A stretch of 64,000 nt of DNA from Roseiarcus sp963813195. Its GTDB lineage: Bacteria; Pseudomonadota; Alphaproteobacteria; Rhizobiales; Beijerinckiaceae. A model generated the notes under the pieces. It worked only from the letters and a program-made list of their open reading frames with translations, was not told where the DNA came from and made no database searches. Of this stretch, positions 35,077 to 44,073 are shown one piece after another. The stretch's first letter is position 1. Each line of letters opens with the position of its first letter. The translations under genes were made by a program, and so were the position numbers. The stretch covers positions 62,001 through 126,000 of the forward strand of contig CAWEYC010000012.1 of assembly GCA_963813195.1 (NCBI GenBank). Reading direction: 5' to 3'.

Positions 35077-35247
35077 GTCGCGCTAGCGCCCCCCGGAATT
35101 TCGGGGTAGCTTAGAAGCTGACGGGCGCGGCGGCAACCGCGCTTCCGTCCTTATCGCTGGCGATGCGATTCCTGTAAACCCCATACAGGAGAAAGCCGAT
35201 GTGCGCCAGCTCGCCGAGTCAGATCGCAGTCATCGATAAACTGTCAG

Positions 35248-35487
35248 TCAAGGCGGAGGCGCTTGGCCTGCGATTATGCCTTGAGGTGATTGTACCGCGA
35301 GAATTATGGCCTCGCCGAGATGATGAATCTCATCCACAATCGCGTCATTCTGCTCAAGAGCGGCTGCTGGCTCTAGCCCCTGAATTAATACCTCCGCTTG
35401 TTTTCCGTCATATTGCACCAACAATTTCAGACCAGAAAGAACACGCAATCCCTTGAATATGTGTTCGGTGATATAGATCGTCGCCAT
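35248..35487 (-). CDS. transposon passenger: hypothetical 79-residue protein
   Basis: A 79-residue acidic protein starting MATIYITEHIFKGLRVLSG, five bases after GGGAGGG, a very good start signal. Middle residues (KLLVQYDGKQAEVLIQGLEP) look like paired strands, then a helix. The last 15 residues are less typical. The opposite strand also has a frame with a good start signal at 35199 (AGGAGAAAGCCG before ATG) that becomes plausible again after a frame change, so which strand is used is uncertain. Confidence 0.5.
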   Translation of the reverse strand: MATIYITEHIFKGLRVLSGLKLLVQYDGKQAEVLIQGLEPAAALEQNDAIVDEIHHLGEAIILAVQSPQGIIAGQAPPP

Positions 35488-35542
35488 TTATCCCTCCCTT
35501 ATTCTGGAGGGATCAAACCATGCTCGCCGCGATTGAGTTCAA

Positions 35543-35971
35543 TCAGGGGCGCACGCGCCACCGCGGCGGCGTCTCGCCACTTTCCGTCAGCACTCCCCGC
35601 TGCTTCTTTCCGTTCAGCACGATCATGACCAAGCGGCGGATGGTCTGCGCCGCCTCGGGCGCAATCCCCTTGTCCACCATGATGCGCTGGACGATGCCCC
35701 CCAAGCTCGCGGAGCCGTCCGGCGCCTCGCGCAGCGCAGTCAACACCCGGATCGAGAGTTCCTTGCGCTCGAAAATCCGATTGCGCGGGCGGTAGGGCCG
35801 CAGCGGCTTGATTGTCTTTGGCTCCGAGCCCGGCGCGAACAGTTTCAGCGTCGCGTCGATATGCGCCAGGTCGCGGCGCAGAACATGGGCGCGGCTCTCC
35901 GCCTCGCGAATCAGGCCAGCGACTTCCGCGCGCTTGCGACGAAGCGAATTGATGACAGGGCTCGTGGACAT
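35543..35971 (-). CDS. transposon passenger: coiled-coil / winged-helix-like protein
   Basis: A 142-residue protein. Residues 1-50 make a charged helix pair (INSLRRKRAEVAGLIREAES, HVLRRDLAHIDATLKLF). A linker KPLRPYRPRNRIFERKELS leads to a helical domain (SIRVLTALREAP, LGGIVQRIMVDKG, AAQTIRRLVMIVL) and a final beta wing (KKQRGVLTESGE, PPRWRVRP), the outline of a winged helix. DNA binding is likely but not shown. It begins about 30 bases inside the right terminal repeat. Confidence 0.65.
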   Translation of the reverse strand: MSTSPVINSLRRKRAEVAGLIREAESRAHVLRRDLAHIDATLKLFAPGSEPKTIKPLRPYRPRNRIFERKELSIRVLTALREAPDGSASLGGIVQRIMVDKGIAPEAAQTIRRLVMIVLNGKKQRGVLTESGETPPRWRVRP

Positions 35972-36002
35972 GCACGGAATATAAAGGCGCCCTCGCGATT
36001 CC

Positions 36003-36029
36003 GCTTTGCACGGGTGCTACATAATACCG
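36003..36029 (-). repeat. right terminal inverted repeat
   Basis: Exact reverse complement of 32401-32427 over all 27 bases. The base at 36029 (G) corresponds to the outer C of the left end, which fixes the boundary by making the adjacent 8-bp duplication exact. Confidence 0.93.
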
Positions 36030-36037
36030 AGGATTTC
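36030..36037. repeat. 8-bp target-site duplication, right copy
   Basis: AGGATTTC, identical to 32393-32400. The TTTCC-type array continues after it for about 20 bases. Confidence 0.9.
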
Positions 36038-36055
36038 CAAATTTTTCCTTGGCGC

Positions 36056-36554
36056 TTTTGTTTGTTTTCAATGGCTTGCAAGCGAAATTGTCGAATGTCT
36101 GAATGTCACCTCCGCGGCGATCTCGATTCGCCCTGCACGGCGCCTGGCCGCCCGGGGGAACTTGATTTAGTCTAACGCGGATCCGGTATTTCAGAAACAG
36201 TTTGTTCGACTGACGCCGCCGGCCGGCGCACGGAAGCCTCGCGAACCCTCGCTCATCAATTCCGGAGTTTGCGCGTAGGCTTGTGGTTCGCAGCGGCCTA
36301 TAATCGAAGGGCGTGCAGACCAAGCCTCCGGAAATTCCGGCGATCGCCGATGGATGAAACGTCAGAGGCAGATCAACGTTGATCTTGCTGACAGCGGCGG
36401 GCTTCAGTCTGAATTGTAGAGGTTGGCTCGCCAACGGCGAATTGCGGCAACGCCCACGGGCGGACAAGATCGATCGTCGCGGCTGCGAGGACACGCTGGG
36501 CGACCTCCAGCAGCGACACCCGACCTGCGGTGTAGATTAACGGGAGGATCGTCC
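36056..36554. other. intergenic region, no gene seen
   Basis: About 500 bases between the end of the repeat array and the DUF502 gene. No frame has protein-like composition with a start signal, and no RNA structure or repeat was found. Confidence 0.4.
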
Positions 36555-37163
36555 ATGAAAACAATCGCTCAATTCGTGCGCACGACGATTGTCGGCGGCC
36601 TCTTTCTCCTGGCGCCGATCATTGTGCTGACCGTCATCATCGCCAAGGCGTTCGACTTCGCGAAGAAGGGCCTAGATGCCGTCTTTGTTCACATTCCAGC
36701 CGCTTCGGAGTTGACCGCTGGCGCGGCGACGGTGCTGTCGGTCGCGCTTGTCGCGCTCGTCTGCTTTCTCGCCGGCCTCGTCGCTCGCACGGTTACCGCG
36801 CAGCACGTTGTCGACGCATTGGAGTTGGTGGTGCTGTCGAAGATTTCCGGCTACGACTATCTGAAGCAGGAGAGCGCCAGCGCGCTGGGCGTCAGCGGGA
36901 TCGCGGAACTGCCCGTGGTGTTCGTGCCCATGGAAGGGGGATGGGTGCTCGGCGTTCAGACCGAGGCGCTGAGCGACGGGCTTGTCTCGATCTTCGTCCC
37001 CGGCGCGCCGAACCCGCATTCGGGGTCGGTCTTTTTCTTTTCGACGGACGACGTTCGACCTGCCGGCATCAAGCTGGTCACAGCGCTCAACTGCCTCAGG
37101 CGATGCGGCGCGGGCGCATCCGCGCTGGGCGCGAGTTGGCCGGTAATAACCAAATCTCAGTGA
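36555..37163 (+). CDS. DUF502 membrane protein
   Basis: A 202-residue protein of the DUF502 family. Two helices (about 10-30 and 55-80) open with TTIVGGLFLLAPIIVLTVII and LVALVCFLAGLVART. The cytosolic part carries VVFVPMEGGWVLGVQTEAL and IFVPGAPNPHSGSVFFFSTDDVRPAGI, the family signature, and ends with CLRRCGAG. Function is unknown; plant homologues are LIKE COV proteins. The ATG follows CGGGAGGATCGTCC. Confidence 0.88.
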   Translation: MKTIAQFVRTTIVGGLFLLAPIIVLTVIIAKAFDFAKKGLDAVFVHIPAASELTAGAATVLSVALVALVCFLAGLVARTVTAQHVVDALELVVLSKISGYDYLKQESASALGVSGIAELPVVFVPMEGGWVLGVQTEALSDGLVSIFVPGAPNPHSGSVFFFSTDDVRPAGIKLVTALNCLRRCGAGASALGASWPVITKSQ

Positions 37164-37469
37164 GCATGACCTGTCGGAAAACGCTCCGTGAGCGTCTTTG
37201 CCGGGCTTGTCCCGGCCAAGACGGCCGTCGAGTTCGCGGAACTTTCTTCCATGAGTTCGGGCGCACTGGATCTTGTAAGGCCTTAACGCCGCCCCGTTTG
37301 CGCCGGGTGGATCGAGAACCCGTGTTACTGGCAGGAGAGATCAGGGGAAGCGTGGAAGCAAGAGCGATAGCGGCTCGGATGCTCTCGCTGGGCTTTTCGG
37401 ATAAGGTTCATGGCGGCGGCGGCTCTTCTCTTGCGGGCCGCGGTGAATCGACGGGGCGAAAACGAGTCG
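37164..37469. other. intergenic region, no gene seen
   Basis: About 300 bases between the DUF502 gene and the SulP remnant. It is probably leader and promoter sequence; nothing recognisable was found. Confidence 0.35.
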
Positions 37470-38459
37470 ATGGACGCCGGCCCCCAAAGCACGACCCAGC
37501 CGGACTGGATCCGCTGGCTTCCCGGTCTGCAGACGCTGCGGGCCTACGACCCTGCTTGGCTCGTTCATGACCTCGGGGCCGGTCTGGTTCTCACGACCGT
37601 CTTGGCGCCGGTCGGGATTGCCTACGCGGTCGCCTCCGGCCTGCCAGGCGTCTGCGGACTTTACGCGACCATAATACCCCTGCTCGCCTATGCGGTTTCG
37701 GCCCGAGCCGCATCCTGGTCCTGGCCCCGATTCGTCGCTTGCGGCCGTGATTCTCGGCGTGACGGCACCGCTTGCCGCCGGAGACGCCGATCGCGCCGTC
37801 GCGCTTGCCGGAACGATGGCGATCGTATCCGGGACGGTCTGCATCGTCGCCGGCGTCGCGCGGCTGGGCTTCATCACCGAGCTTCTGTCGAAGCCCATCC
37901 GCTACGGCTACATGAATGGGATCGCGCTGGCGGTCGTCGCGAGCCAGGCGCCGAAGCTCCTGGGCGTGAAGATCAATCCTGCGCGAGATCCGCCACCTCG
38001 GGTCGATCGTCGTCAACTCCTGGCCGGTCGAACGAACTGGGTCGAGTTGGCGCTCGGGGGCGGGACGCTGGCGACGATCCTCTCGATCCGGTGGTTCAAG
38101 GGAATGTCGGGCATTCTTTTCGCCGTTGTCGGCGCCACCGTGATCGCTCAGGCGTTCGATTTGCGGGCCCTCGCCAATGTCTCGACTTCGGACCGCTTGC
38201 CCGCGGCCTTCCGGCCTTCTCGATTCCGGCGGTCGGCGTCCAGGATTTGACGGCAGTGGCCGCTGGAGGCATCGCCGTCGCCCTGGTGTCCTTCGCCGAC
38301 ACCAGCGTCCTGTCGCGCGCCTACGCGGCGCGGTTCGGCGCCTCCGTCGATCCCAATCGAGAAATGGTCGGGCTCGGCGCGGCGAACTTGCCGCCGGATT
38401 CTTCCAAGGATTCCCGATCAGCAGCAGTTCGTCGCGCACGCCGGTCGCGGAAGCCGCCG
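37470..38459 (+). pseudogene. SulP-family anion transporter, frameshifted and truncated
   Basis: The start MDAGPQSTTQPDWIRWLPGLQTLRAYD-type and VLAPVGIAYAVASGLPGVCGLYATI are classical SulP. The frame then shifts near 37695 (LGPDSSLAAVILGVTAPLAAGDADRA), again near 38190 (GLPAFSIPAVGVQDLTAVAAGG, ALVSFADTSVLSRAYAARFG) and near 38390 (AGFFQGFPISSSSSRTPVAEAA). At about 38459 the SulP reading stops at a junction with a minus-strand FkbM fragment. About 330 of the usual 550 residues remain; the last helices and the STAS domain are missing. SulP proteins carry sulfate, bicarbonate or other anions. Confidence 0.8.
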
Positions 38460-38461
38460 CT

Positions 38462-38840
38462 ACCTTAGCGGCGACAAGAAGCGCATATGCGCCGGCGTTC
38501 GCTCCCACATCCAAGAAGATGAAACCCGGGCTCGCCCGCGTGAGCAGCCAGCGACCAGCGAGTTCACGGAGACCTGCGGTGTGTACAGGAGCCGCTTTTC
38601 GCAAGTGTTGTCACGCGGAGCGAGCCGGAATTTCACCCCAAGCACTTCGACGTCGGCTGAACCGTTGACGAGCCTAACGCGATCGGCGCTTCGCGATGCG
38701 ATCTCACGAAAGCTCGGCGCATCAAGCAACCAATGCGCCTTACCGAGCGCCAAGTCCAATGAGGCAAGCCAGCGCCTCGGCTTGTTCGAGGAAATCGGCG
38801 AGGCGTACTTCTTCGCGACGATCGGCGCCGCGGTCGACGC
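38462..38840 (-). pseudogene. FkbM family methyltransferase, 5' fragment
   Basis: The minus strand reads LALGKAHWLLDAPSFREIAS, VRLVNGSADVEVLGVKFRLAPRD and, after one frame change near 38560, LAGRWLLTRASPGFIFLDVGANAGAYALLVAAKV. The last is the SAM-binding motif I of FkbM methyltransferases. The gene is cut off immediately after it, at the SulP junction, so all the rest of the catalytic domain is missing. The frame is open upstream to a TAG at 38841-38843, with no clear start codon. Confidence 0.65.
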
Positions 38841-38968
38841 CTACGCCGCAAGCCACATGGCCGACGTCATCGCCAAGAAGCCGCTGAAGCCGTTTTCGTC
38901 GGGTCGACCGGAGGCGACGCCTCCGGTCGGTGCGTCTTGCTCCCGTCGCGTTGAATTCGCGCCGGGGA

Positions 38969-39750
38969 TCAGGCGGCCTCGCGTTCCCGCCCTCGCTCGC
39001 GAACGAGCTGGGACAGCAGCGCGCGACGCATGCGGCGACGGCGCAAGAGGCGGCTCCCAACCAGGGCGCGCCCCATTCTGCGATCCCTGCTGCCCGCCTC
39101 GGTGTCGGACTCCTCGCCCTCGTCCTCGTCCTCCTCTTCATCGGCTCCGGCGTGTTCGCGCATGAGATGCGCGGCGAGCGCCCGGCGGATGCGGCGGCGG
39201 CGCAGAAGGCCACCAGCGACAAGCAACCGAAGCAGGCGACGGGATTCGTCGTCTCCGCCCTCATCCTCGCCCTGGCCCTCGTCCTCGCTCTCGTCCTCGC
39301 CCTCGTCTTCATCAGCCTCGGCGCGTTCACGCAGCAGGTGAGCGACGAGCAGTTGCCGCATGCGGCGGCGCCGCAGCAGCCCCCTCGCGATCAATAGTTT
39401 CGCGATCCGACGCTCCTCGTCGCCGCCCTCTTCGCCTTCCTCTCCCTCGGAGTCTCTTCGCTCTCCTCTTCGCGGCCTTCACGCAGCAGATGTGCAAGCA
39501 GCAGGCGTTGGATACCACGCCGACGCAGCAAGCCGCGCGCGATCAAGAGTTTCAGAACGCGACGCTCCTCGTTGCCTCCCTCTTCTTCGTCTTCCTCCTC
39601 GAGCCACGAAGTTCTTCGCCGTCGCCGCGACGGCGATCCGCATCATCTCCCCGAGAAGCGCGCTTCTCGCGCGGCGCCGCCGCATCATGCCACGGCCCAG
39701 CCGCGAGTAAGGATGCGTTCGAGTTCGTTGTCACGCTCTCTCAAAGCCAT
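38969..39750 (-). CDS. repeat protein with alternating basic and acidic blocks (frameshifted)
   Basis: About 260 residues, starting MALRERDNELERILTRG behind GGAGGAGGTTGAAA. Five repeats of roughly 35-55 residues follow the plan LLIARGLLRRRRMRQLLVAH, L-RE, then an Asp/Glu/Gly-rich linker (for example ADEDEGEDESEDEGQGEDEG). The RRRR centre is MMRRRRARSALL, LLRRRGIQRLLL, LLRRRRMRQLLV, LLRRRRIRRALA and LLRRRRMRRALL in the five. Units three to five are in one open frame; units one and two need frame changes (near 39690, 39610 and 39450). No known family is recognised. It is two codons' length downstream of the gene at 39770 and probably co-transcribed. Confidence 0.6.
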
Positions 39751-39769
39751 TTTCAACCTCCTCCATCTG

Positions 39770-40210
39770 CTAGGACGCAGCCTTCGACGTCGCTCGCTCC
39801 CCCTCCGGCCCCCCGGTTGCGGCGACGTCTTCAATCAAGCTTCGGACTATCGCTTTGCGAACGGATGCACGCCGGGCGTCCCGAGCGGCGAACGTCAATT
39901 CCAGCAACGGCTCTAAGAGGACGCGTCGAACGCCAGCCTCATCGTCCGTCTCGTCGCGCTCTTCTACTCCGTCGCCATCCAGCAACACCGCGATCCCGGC
40001 TTCGAACGCGCGCTCCAACAGCATGTCGACGCCCCCATGGAATTTCCGTGTCAGTTCGATGCGTTCGGCCTTCGTGACTTCTCGGGGTCCGCGAGTCGCG
40101 TCGACGACTTCGAGCTTCAACACGCCGCCAGTCGCCGTATCCAGCGTAAACACCATGCTTTCGGGCAACGCCGCTGCGTCACCCGCCACAGATTCCTGCG
40201 GTTCGGCCAT
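39770..40210 (-). CDS. hypothetical protein, partner of the repeat protein
   Basis: A 146-residue soluble acidic protein starting MAEPQESVAGDAA after AAGGAGACGCCAA. Residues 20-40 look like two strands (MVFTLDTATGGVLKLEVVDA), residues 45-75 a helix pair (TKAERIELTRKFHGGVDMLLERAFEAGI) and residues 90-135 a charged helical region (VRRVLLEPLLELTFAARDARRASVRKAIV). No family is recognised. It is followed 19 bases later by the repeat protein, whose ribosome-binding site lies in the gap. Confidence 0.6.
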   Translation of the reverse strand: MAEPQESVAGDAAALPESMVFTLDTATGGVLKLEVVDATRGPREVTKAERIELTRKFHGGVDMLLERAFEAGIAVLLDGDGVEERDETDDEAGVRRVLLEPLLELTFAARDARRASVRKAIVRSLIEDVAATGGPEGERATSKAAS

Positions 40211-40741
40211 TTGGCGTCTCCTTCGCCAGCACAAATGACAGCCAAGTCGCTTGGCCGCGAACGATTGGCGGCCCACGCTCGGCCCGCTCGCGCGCGAACA
40301 AGCTCGGCTCCAGAATCAAGGTCACGCCGAATGAAACTGATTTGCCAATCGTAGCAGATGGATTTGAACCAATCCTACGAGAAGGCACATTTGGCGATCG
40401 ACTTCTGAATTGGTGAGGTACTCGACTTTGGAAAAACGAGGCGCAACACGCTAACAGCGACCCCGCTCGAGATATTCTTGTAAATTGTCAGATCTTGATA
40501 GCGGCGTCCTTTTCCGTCCGTCCGTTTCGGGGCGAACTAAGCCGTGCAGAAACTGAGCCGGCAGACTTGGAAATGCGTCAGAATCTGGGTGTGCGCGCAT
40601 GCTTCATCCATGCCGTTCGGCTGACGGCGAGCTGACGACTCAAGCGCGACGCGGCCGCGCCCCTCTCCCGATCGCCTCACGGGCCTATATCCACCTGCTT
40701 CCCGCCTACTCGAAACGTGCCGTAGGAAGAATCGCCCTCTC
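40211..40741. other. intergenic region, no gene seen
   Basis: About 530 bases between divergent genes. It contains a T-arm-like string (GGATTTGAACC on the plus strand, 40360-40371) that does not extend into a tRNA. No Zur-type operator was identified for the CobW-like gene, although one would be expected if it is zinc-regulated. Confidence 0.4.
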
Positions 40742-41790
40742 ATGACCGACGCCAGCCTCAGACAAAATCCCCGTCACCGTGCTCACCGGCTATCTCGGCG
40801 CCGGCAAGACGACGCTGCTCAACCGCATCCTCGAGCGAGCCGCACGGCACGCAAATACGCGGTCATCGTCAACGAATTCGGCGAGATCGGCATCGACAAC
40901 GAGCTCGTCGTCGGCGCCGACGAGGAAGTGTTCGAGATGAACAACGGCTGCATCTGCTGCACCGTGCGCGGCGATCTCATCCGCATCATCGAGGGGCTGA
41001 TGAAGCGCAAGGGCAAGTTCGACGCGCATCATCGTCGAGACGACCGGCCTCGCCGATCCCGCGCCCGTCGCGCAGACCTTCTTCGTCGACGAGGACGTGC
41101 GCGCGTCGGCGCGGCTCGACGCCGTCGTCACCGTCGCCGACGCCAAATGGCTCGCGGCGCGGCTGCGCGACGCGCCCGAGGCCAAGAACCAGATCGCCTT
41201 CGCCGACGTCATCATGCTCAACAAGACCGATCTCGTCACGCCGGCCGAACTGCGCGAGGTCGAGGCGCGCATCCGCGCGATCAATCCCTACGCGAAGCTG
41301 CATCGCGCGCAGAAATGCGACGTCGCGATCGCCGACGTGCTGGAGCGCCGCGCCTTCGATCTCGACCGCATCCTCGACATCGAGCCGGAATTCCTCGACG
41401 TCGACGATCACGACCACGACCATCGATCACGATCACGACCACGATCATGGCCACGACCATCATCACGGCACGGCCTCAAGCACTATCACGACGAGGACAT
41501 GCAATCGATCTCGGCGCGGCTCGACGGCGATGTCGATCCCGACAAGTTCATGCCGTGGATCAACCAGCTGACGCAGGCGCGCGGCCCGAACATCCTGCGC
41601 TGCAAGGGCATCGTCGCCTTCAAGGGCGAGCCGAAGCGCTTCGTCTTCCAGGGCGTCCACATGATGCTCGACGGCGAGCCGCAGCGCGAGTGGAAGCCCG
41701 AGCGAAAAGCGCGAGTCGAAAGTCGTGTTCATCGGCCGCGATCTCGACGAAGACGAGATCCGCAAGGGTTTCCTCGCCTGCGCGGCGTGA
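40742..41790 (+). CDS. CobW/ZNG1-type GTP-dependent metallochaperone (several frameshifts)
   Basis: A G3E GTPase of about 345 residues. Walker A is VLTGYLGAGKTTLLNRIL near the N terminus; then VIVNEFGEIGIDNELV, the metal-binding CxCC motif NGCICCTVRGDLI, IIVETTGLADPAPV, the base-specificity motif LNKTDLV, a His/Asp-rich linker near 41400-41470 (DHDHDHDHGHDHHH in one frame) and the C-terminal CobW_C domain ending GRDLDEDEIRKGFLACAA. At least five single-base frame changes are needed (near 40765, 40850, 41027, two in the His-rich part, 41705). Such proteins deliver zinc or cobalt to client enzymes. Confidence 0.82.
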
Positions 41791-41815
41791 TTGCGTCAGC
41801 GCCGGACCATTCCTG

Positions 41816-42806
41816 ATGACCGAGCCGACGTCCTCGCTGACCGCGCACGTGCGGCCGCTGGCGGCGGGCGCGCATGTGGCGCCGCCGCCTTTCTCGGGCG
41901 CGAGCCGGCGCTGGCGCTCGCCGACGGCGTCGTTCTGCTCGGCGAGCCGGCGCGCAAAGCGCGTCGTCGCCCATCCCGACGGCGCGATTCTGGTGGCGCT
42001 CAACGACGGCAAGCGGCTGCTCACCGGCGGCGACGACGGCCGCGTCGTCCGAATCGACGCCGACGGCGCGCTGGAGGCGATCGCCGACGAGAAGGGCCAC
42101 TGGATCGACGCGCTGGCGATGCGCGGCGACGCCGTCGCCTGGACCGCCGGCCGGCGGGCGCGCGCGCGCGATCCGGCGGCGCTAGCAAGTCCTTCGACGC
42201 GCCGACCACGGTGCGCGGCCTCTGCTTCCTGCCCAAGGGCTATCGGCTCGCGCTCGCCCATTACAACGGCGTCTCGCTGTGGTTTCCCAATGCCGAGGCC
42301 GCGCCGCCGCTGCTGGAATGGAAGGGCTCGCATCTCGACGCCACGGTCTCGCCGGACGGGCGCTTCCTCGTCACCTCGATGCAGGAGAACGCGCTGCACG
42401 GCTGGCGGCTCGCCGACGCGCGCAACATGCGGATGACCGGCTATCCCGGCAAGACGCGCTCGCTGTCCTGGTCGCATGACGGCCATTGGCTGGCGACTTC
42501 CGGCGCCGACGCCTGCGTCGTCTGGCCGTTCAGGGACAAGGACGGACCGATGGGCAAGGCGCCGCGCGAATGCGGCGTGCGCCCGCGCGGGTGACGCAGG
42601 TCGCGTTCCACCCGCGCGCGCTGGTGGTCGCGATCGGCTACGCCGACGGCCTCATGCTGCTTTGCCGCCTCGGCGACGCCGCGGAAATCCTGGTGCGCGC
42701 CCCGGACGACGGCGCGGTCACCGCGCTGGCCTGGGACGCGATCGGCGCCCGGCTGGCCTTCGGGCTCGACAACGGCGTCGCCGGCCTGCTGACGCTTCCC
42801 GCGTGA
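41816..42806 (+). CDS. WD40-repeat protein (several frameshifts)
   Basis: About 330 residues of beta-propeller repeats: VVAHPDGAILVALNDGKRLLTGGDDGRVVR, LCFLPKGYRLALAHYNGVSLW, ATVSPDGRFLVTSMQENALHGW, LSWSHDGHWLATSGADACVVW and VAFHPRALVVAIGYADGLML. Frame changes are needed near 41885, 41950, 42180 and 42590. It follows the CobW-like gene by 25 bases in the same direction; this pair is common in Rhizobiales, so a metal-homeostasis link is likely, but the molecular role is unknown. Confidence 0.78.
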
Positions 42807-42829
42807 TGGCGCGGGCGCTCGCGGCTGCG

Positions 42830-43983
42830 TCAGGCGGGCGGGAACGGCCCCGGCCCGTCGGTCGCGAGGGCGTCGTCGTCGACCGACATCACATTGCCCT
42901 ACAACGAACTGATCGCAGTTCCCAGCCCTCGATCCATGAACCACGGCAACAAAAAATCGCGCGCGATCCAAGCCGGGGCCGATGACCAGCTCAGGCTGCC
43001 GGCCGCGCGCGTCAGCGCCGCCTCGACCCCGTACCAGGCCAAAGCGGCGAGCGCGACGGCGCCAGCCACGTCGAGGCCGAGTTCCGGCGCGGCGAAGGCG
43101 GCGGCGCCGAGAGTAAACAGGCTCGACGTCAACACCTCCGGCGCAAAATAGAGGGCGAAGGTCGCGCGCCGCAGACGCGCCCATCGGACCTGACGCGCCC
43201 AAACGTCGCGCCAGCGCCGAGCGCCGAGCGGCTGCTGAAAAGGTTGGTTCACGAGATGGGCGCGCAGGCCCGCGCGATGGATGAGCTTGGTCGCCGCCGC
43301 GTCTTCGGCGATTCGGCGCCAGCGCTTCGATGCCGCCGCCGGCCTCGAGGACATCGCGACGCCAAAGCATCGTCTTGCCCTGAGCGAACCCGTAGCCCGA
43401 GGGTCTCGGCGGCGTACTGCCAGCGCGCCTGATAGGTGTTGAGAAACGCGCATTCGATCTCGGCGGCGAACGACCCGGGCCTGGCCCCGATCGGCGGCGC
43501 GCAGACGATGCCGGTATCGGCGCTCCACCGCGCCATGAGGCGCTGGATGTAGTCGGGCGGCATCAGCACGTTGGAATCGGCGATGATGATCCACGGGCGC
43601 GACGCCGCCTTCCAGCCCTTCACGACATTGTTGAGCTTGGGATTGCCGCTGACGCGATCGTCGCCGATCAGCAGCCGCGAGGGGATATGCGGGTTGGCGG
43701 CCATGGCGCGGCGCACGATCGGCGCGATCGGATCGGCTGGGTCGGCGACGCAGAAGAGGATCTCGTAGTCGGGATAGTCGAGCGCGAAAACCGAAGCCAA
43801 AGTCTCCTTGGAGAAGGCTTCGACCCCGCAGAGCGGCTGAACGAGGCTCACCGGCGGCGCCGGCCTCGGCTCCGGACGTCGCGTATCGTCCCTCCGACAT
43901 CGAAAAGCTGCGATCGCCGAGCTAAAGCTGTGGATCGCGAGACCGGCGGCGGCGACGCCGGCGGCCAGAGCGGGAATCGTCAT
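42830..43983 (-). CDS. ceramide glucosyltransferase-like glycosyltransferase (frameshifted)
   Basis: About 383 residues of a GT21/GT2 membrane glycosyltransferase. After an N-terminal helix, the conserved aspartates appear in EILFCVADPADPIAP and IIIADSNVLMPPDYIQRLM, with GNPKLNNVVKGWKAA between them. FLNTYQARWQYAAETLG follows, then, in another frame after about 43345, MLWRRDVLEAGGGIEALA, the R-QVRW motif in WARQVRWARLRRATF and C-terminal helices. A further shift near 42895 gives the ending SVDDDALATDGPGPFPPA. Relatives attach glucose to ceramide or diacylglycerol, or act in hopanoid synthesis (HpnI); the acceptor is not known here. Confidence 0.8.
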
Positions 43984-44073
43984 GTCGCTCCCAGGACGGA
44001 AAGGCTCGAATCAACGCACGAAGCAGAAAAAAGGTCATATTGCAGCGCCGGCGCGACGCTTCTATGAAGACGC

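Larger units (their letters stand above)
32401..36029. mobile_element. IS1595-family transposon with passenger genes
   Basis: A 3,629-bp element bounded by perfect 27-bp terminal inverted repeats (32401-32427 and 36003-36029) and an 8-bp target duplication AGGATTTC. It carries an ISXO2/IS1595 transposase on the plus strand and at least five minus-strand genes: a coiled-coil membrane protein, a DUF6471 protein, a small membrane protein, a 79-residue protein and a 142-residue protein. IS1595-family elements with passenger genes are known. The transposase shows two single-base frameshifts, so activity depends on whether these are real. Confidence 0.9.

Noticed and set aside
38581..38960. Plus-strand frame containing a helix-like segment AYFFATIGAAVDAYAASHMADV
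   Set aside because: It lies opposite the FkbM fragment for most of its length and has no start signal; the segment may belong to a lost gene, but support is too thin.
40340..40440. Possible tRNA on the minus strand (GGTTCAAATCC T-arm)
   Set aside because: Only three of five T-stem pairs form, and no matching acceptor or D-arm is found about 70 bases upstream; no CCA or cloverleaf can be folded.
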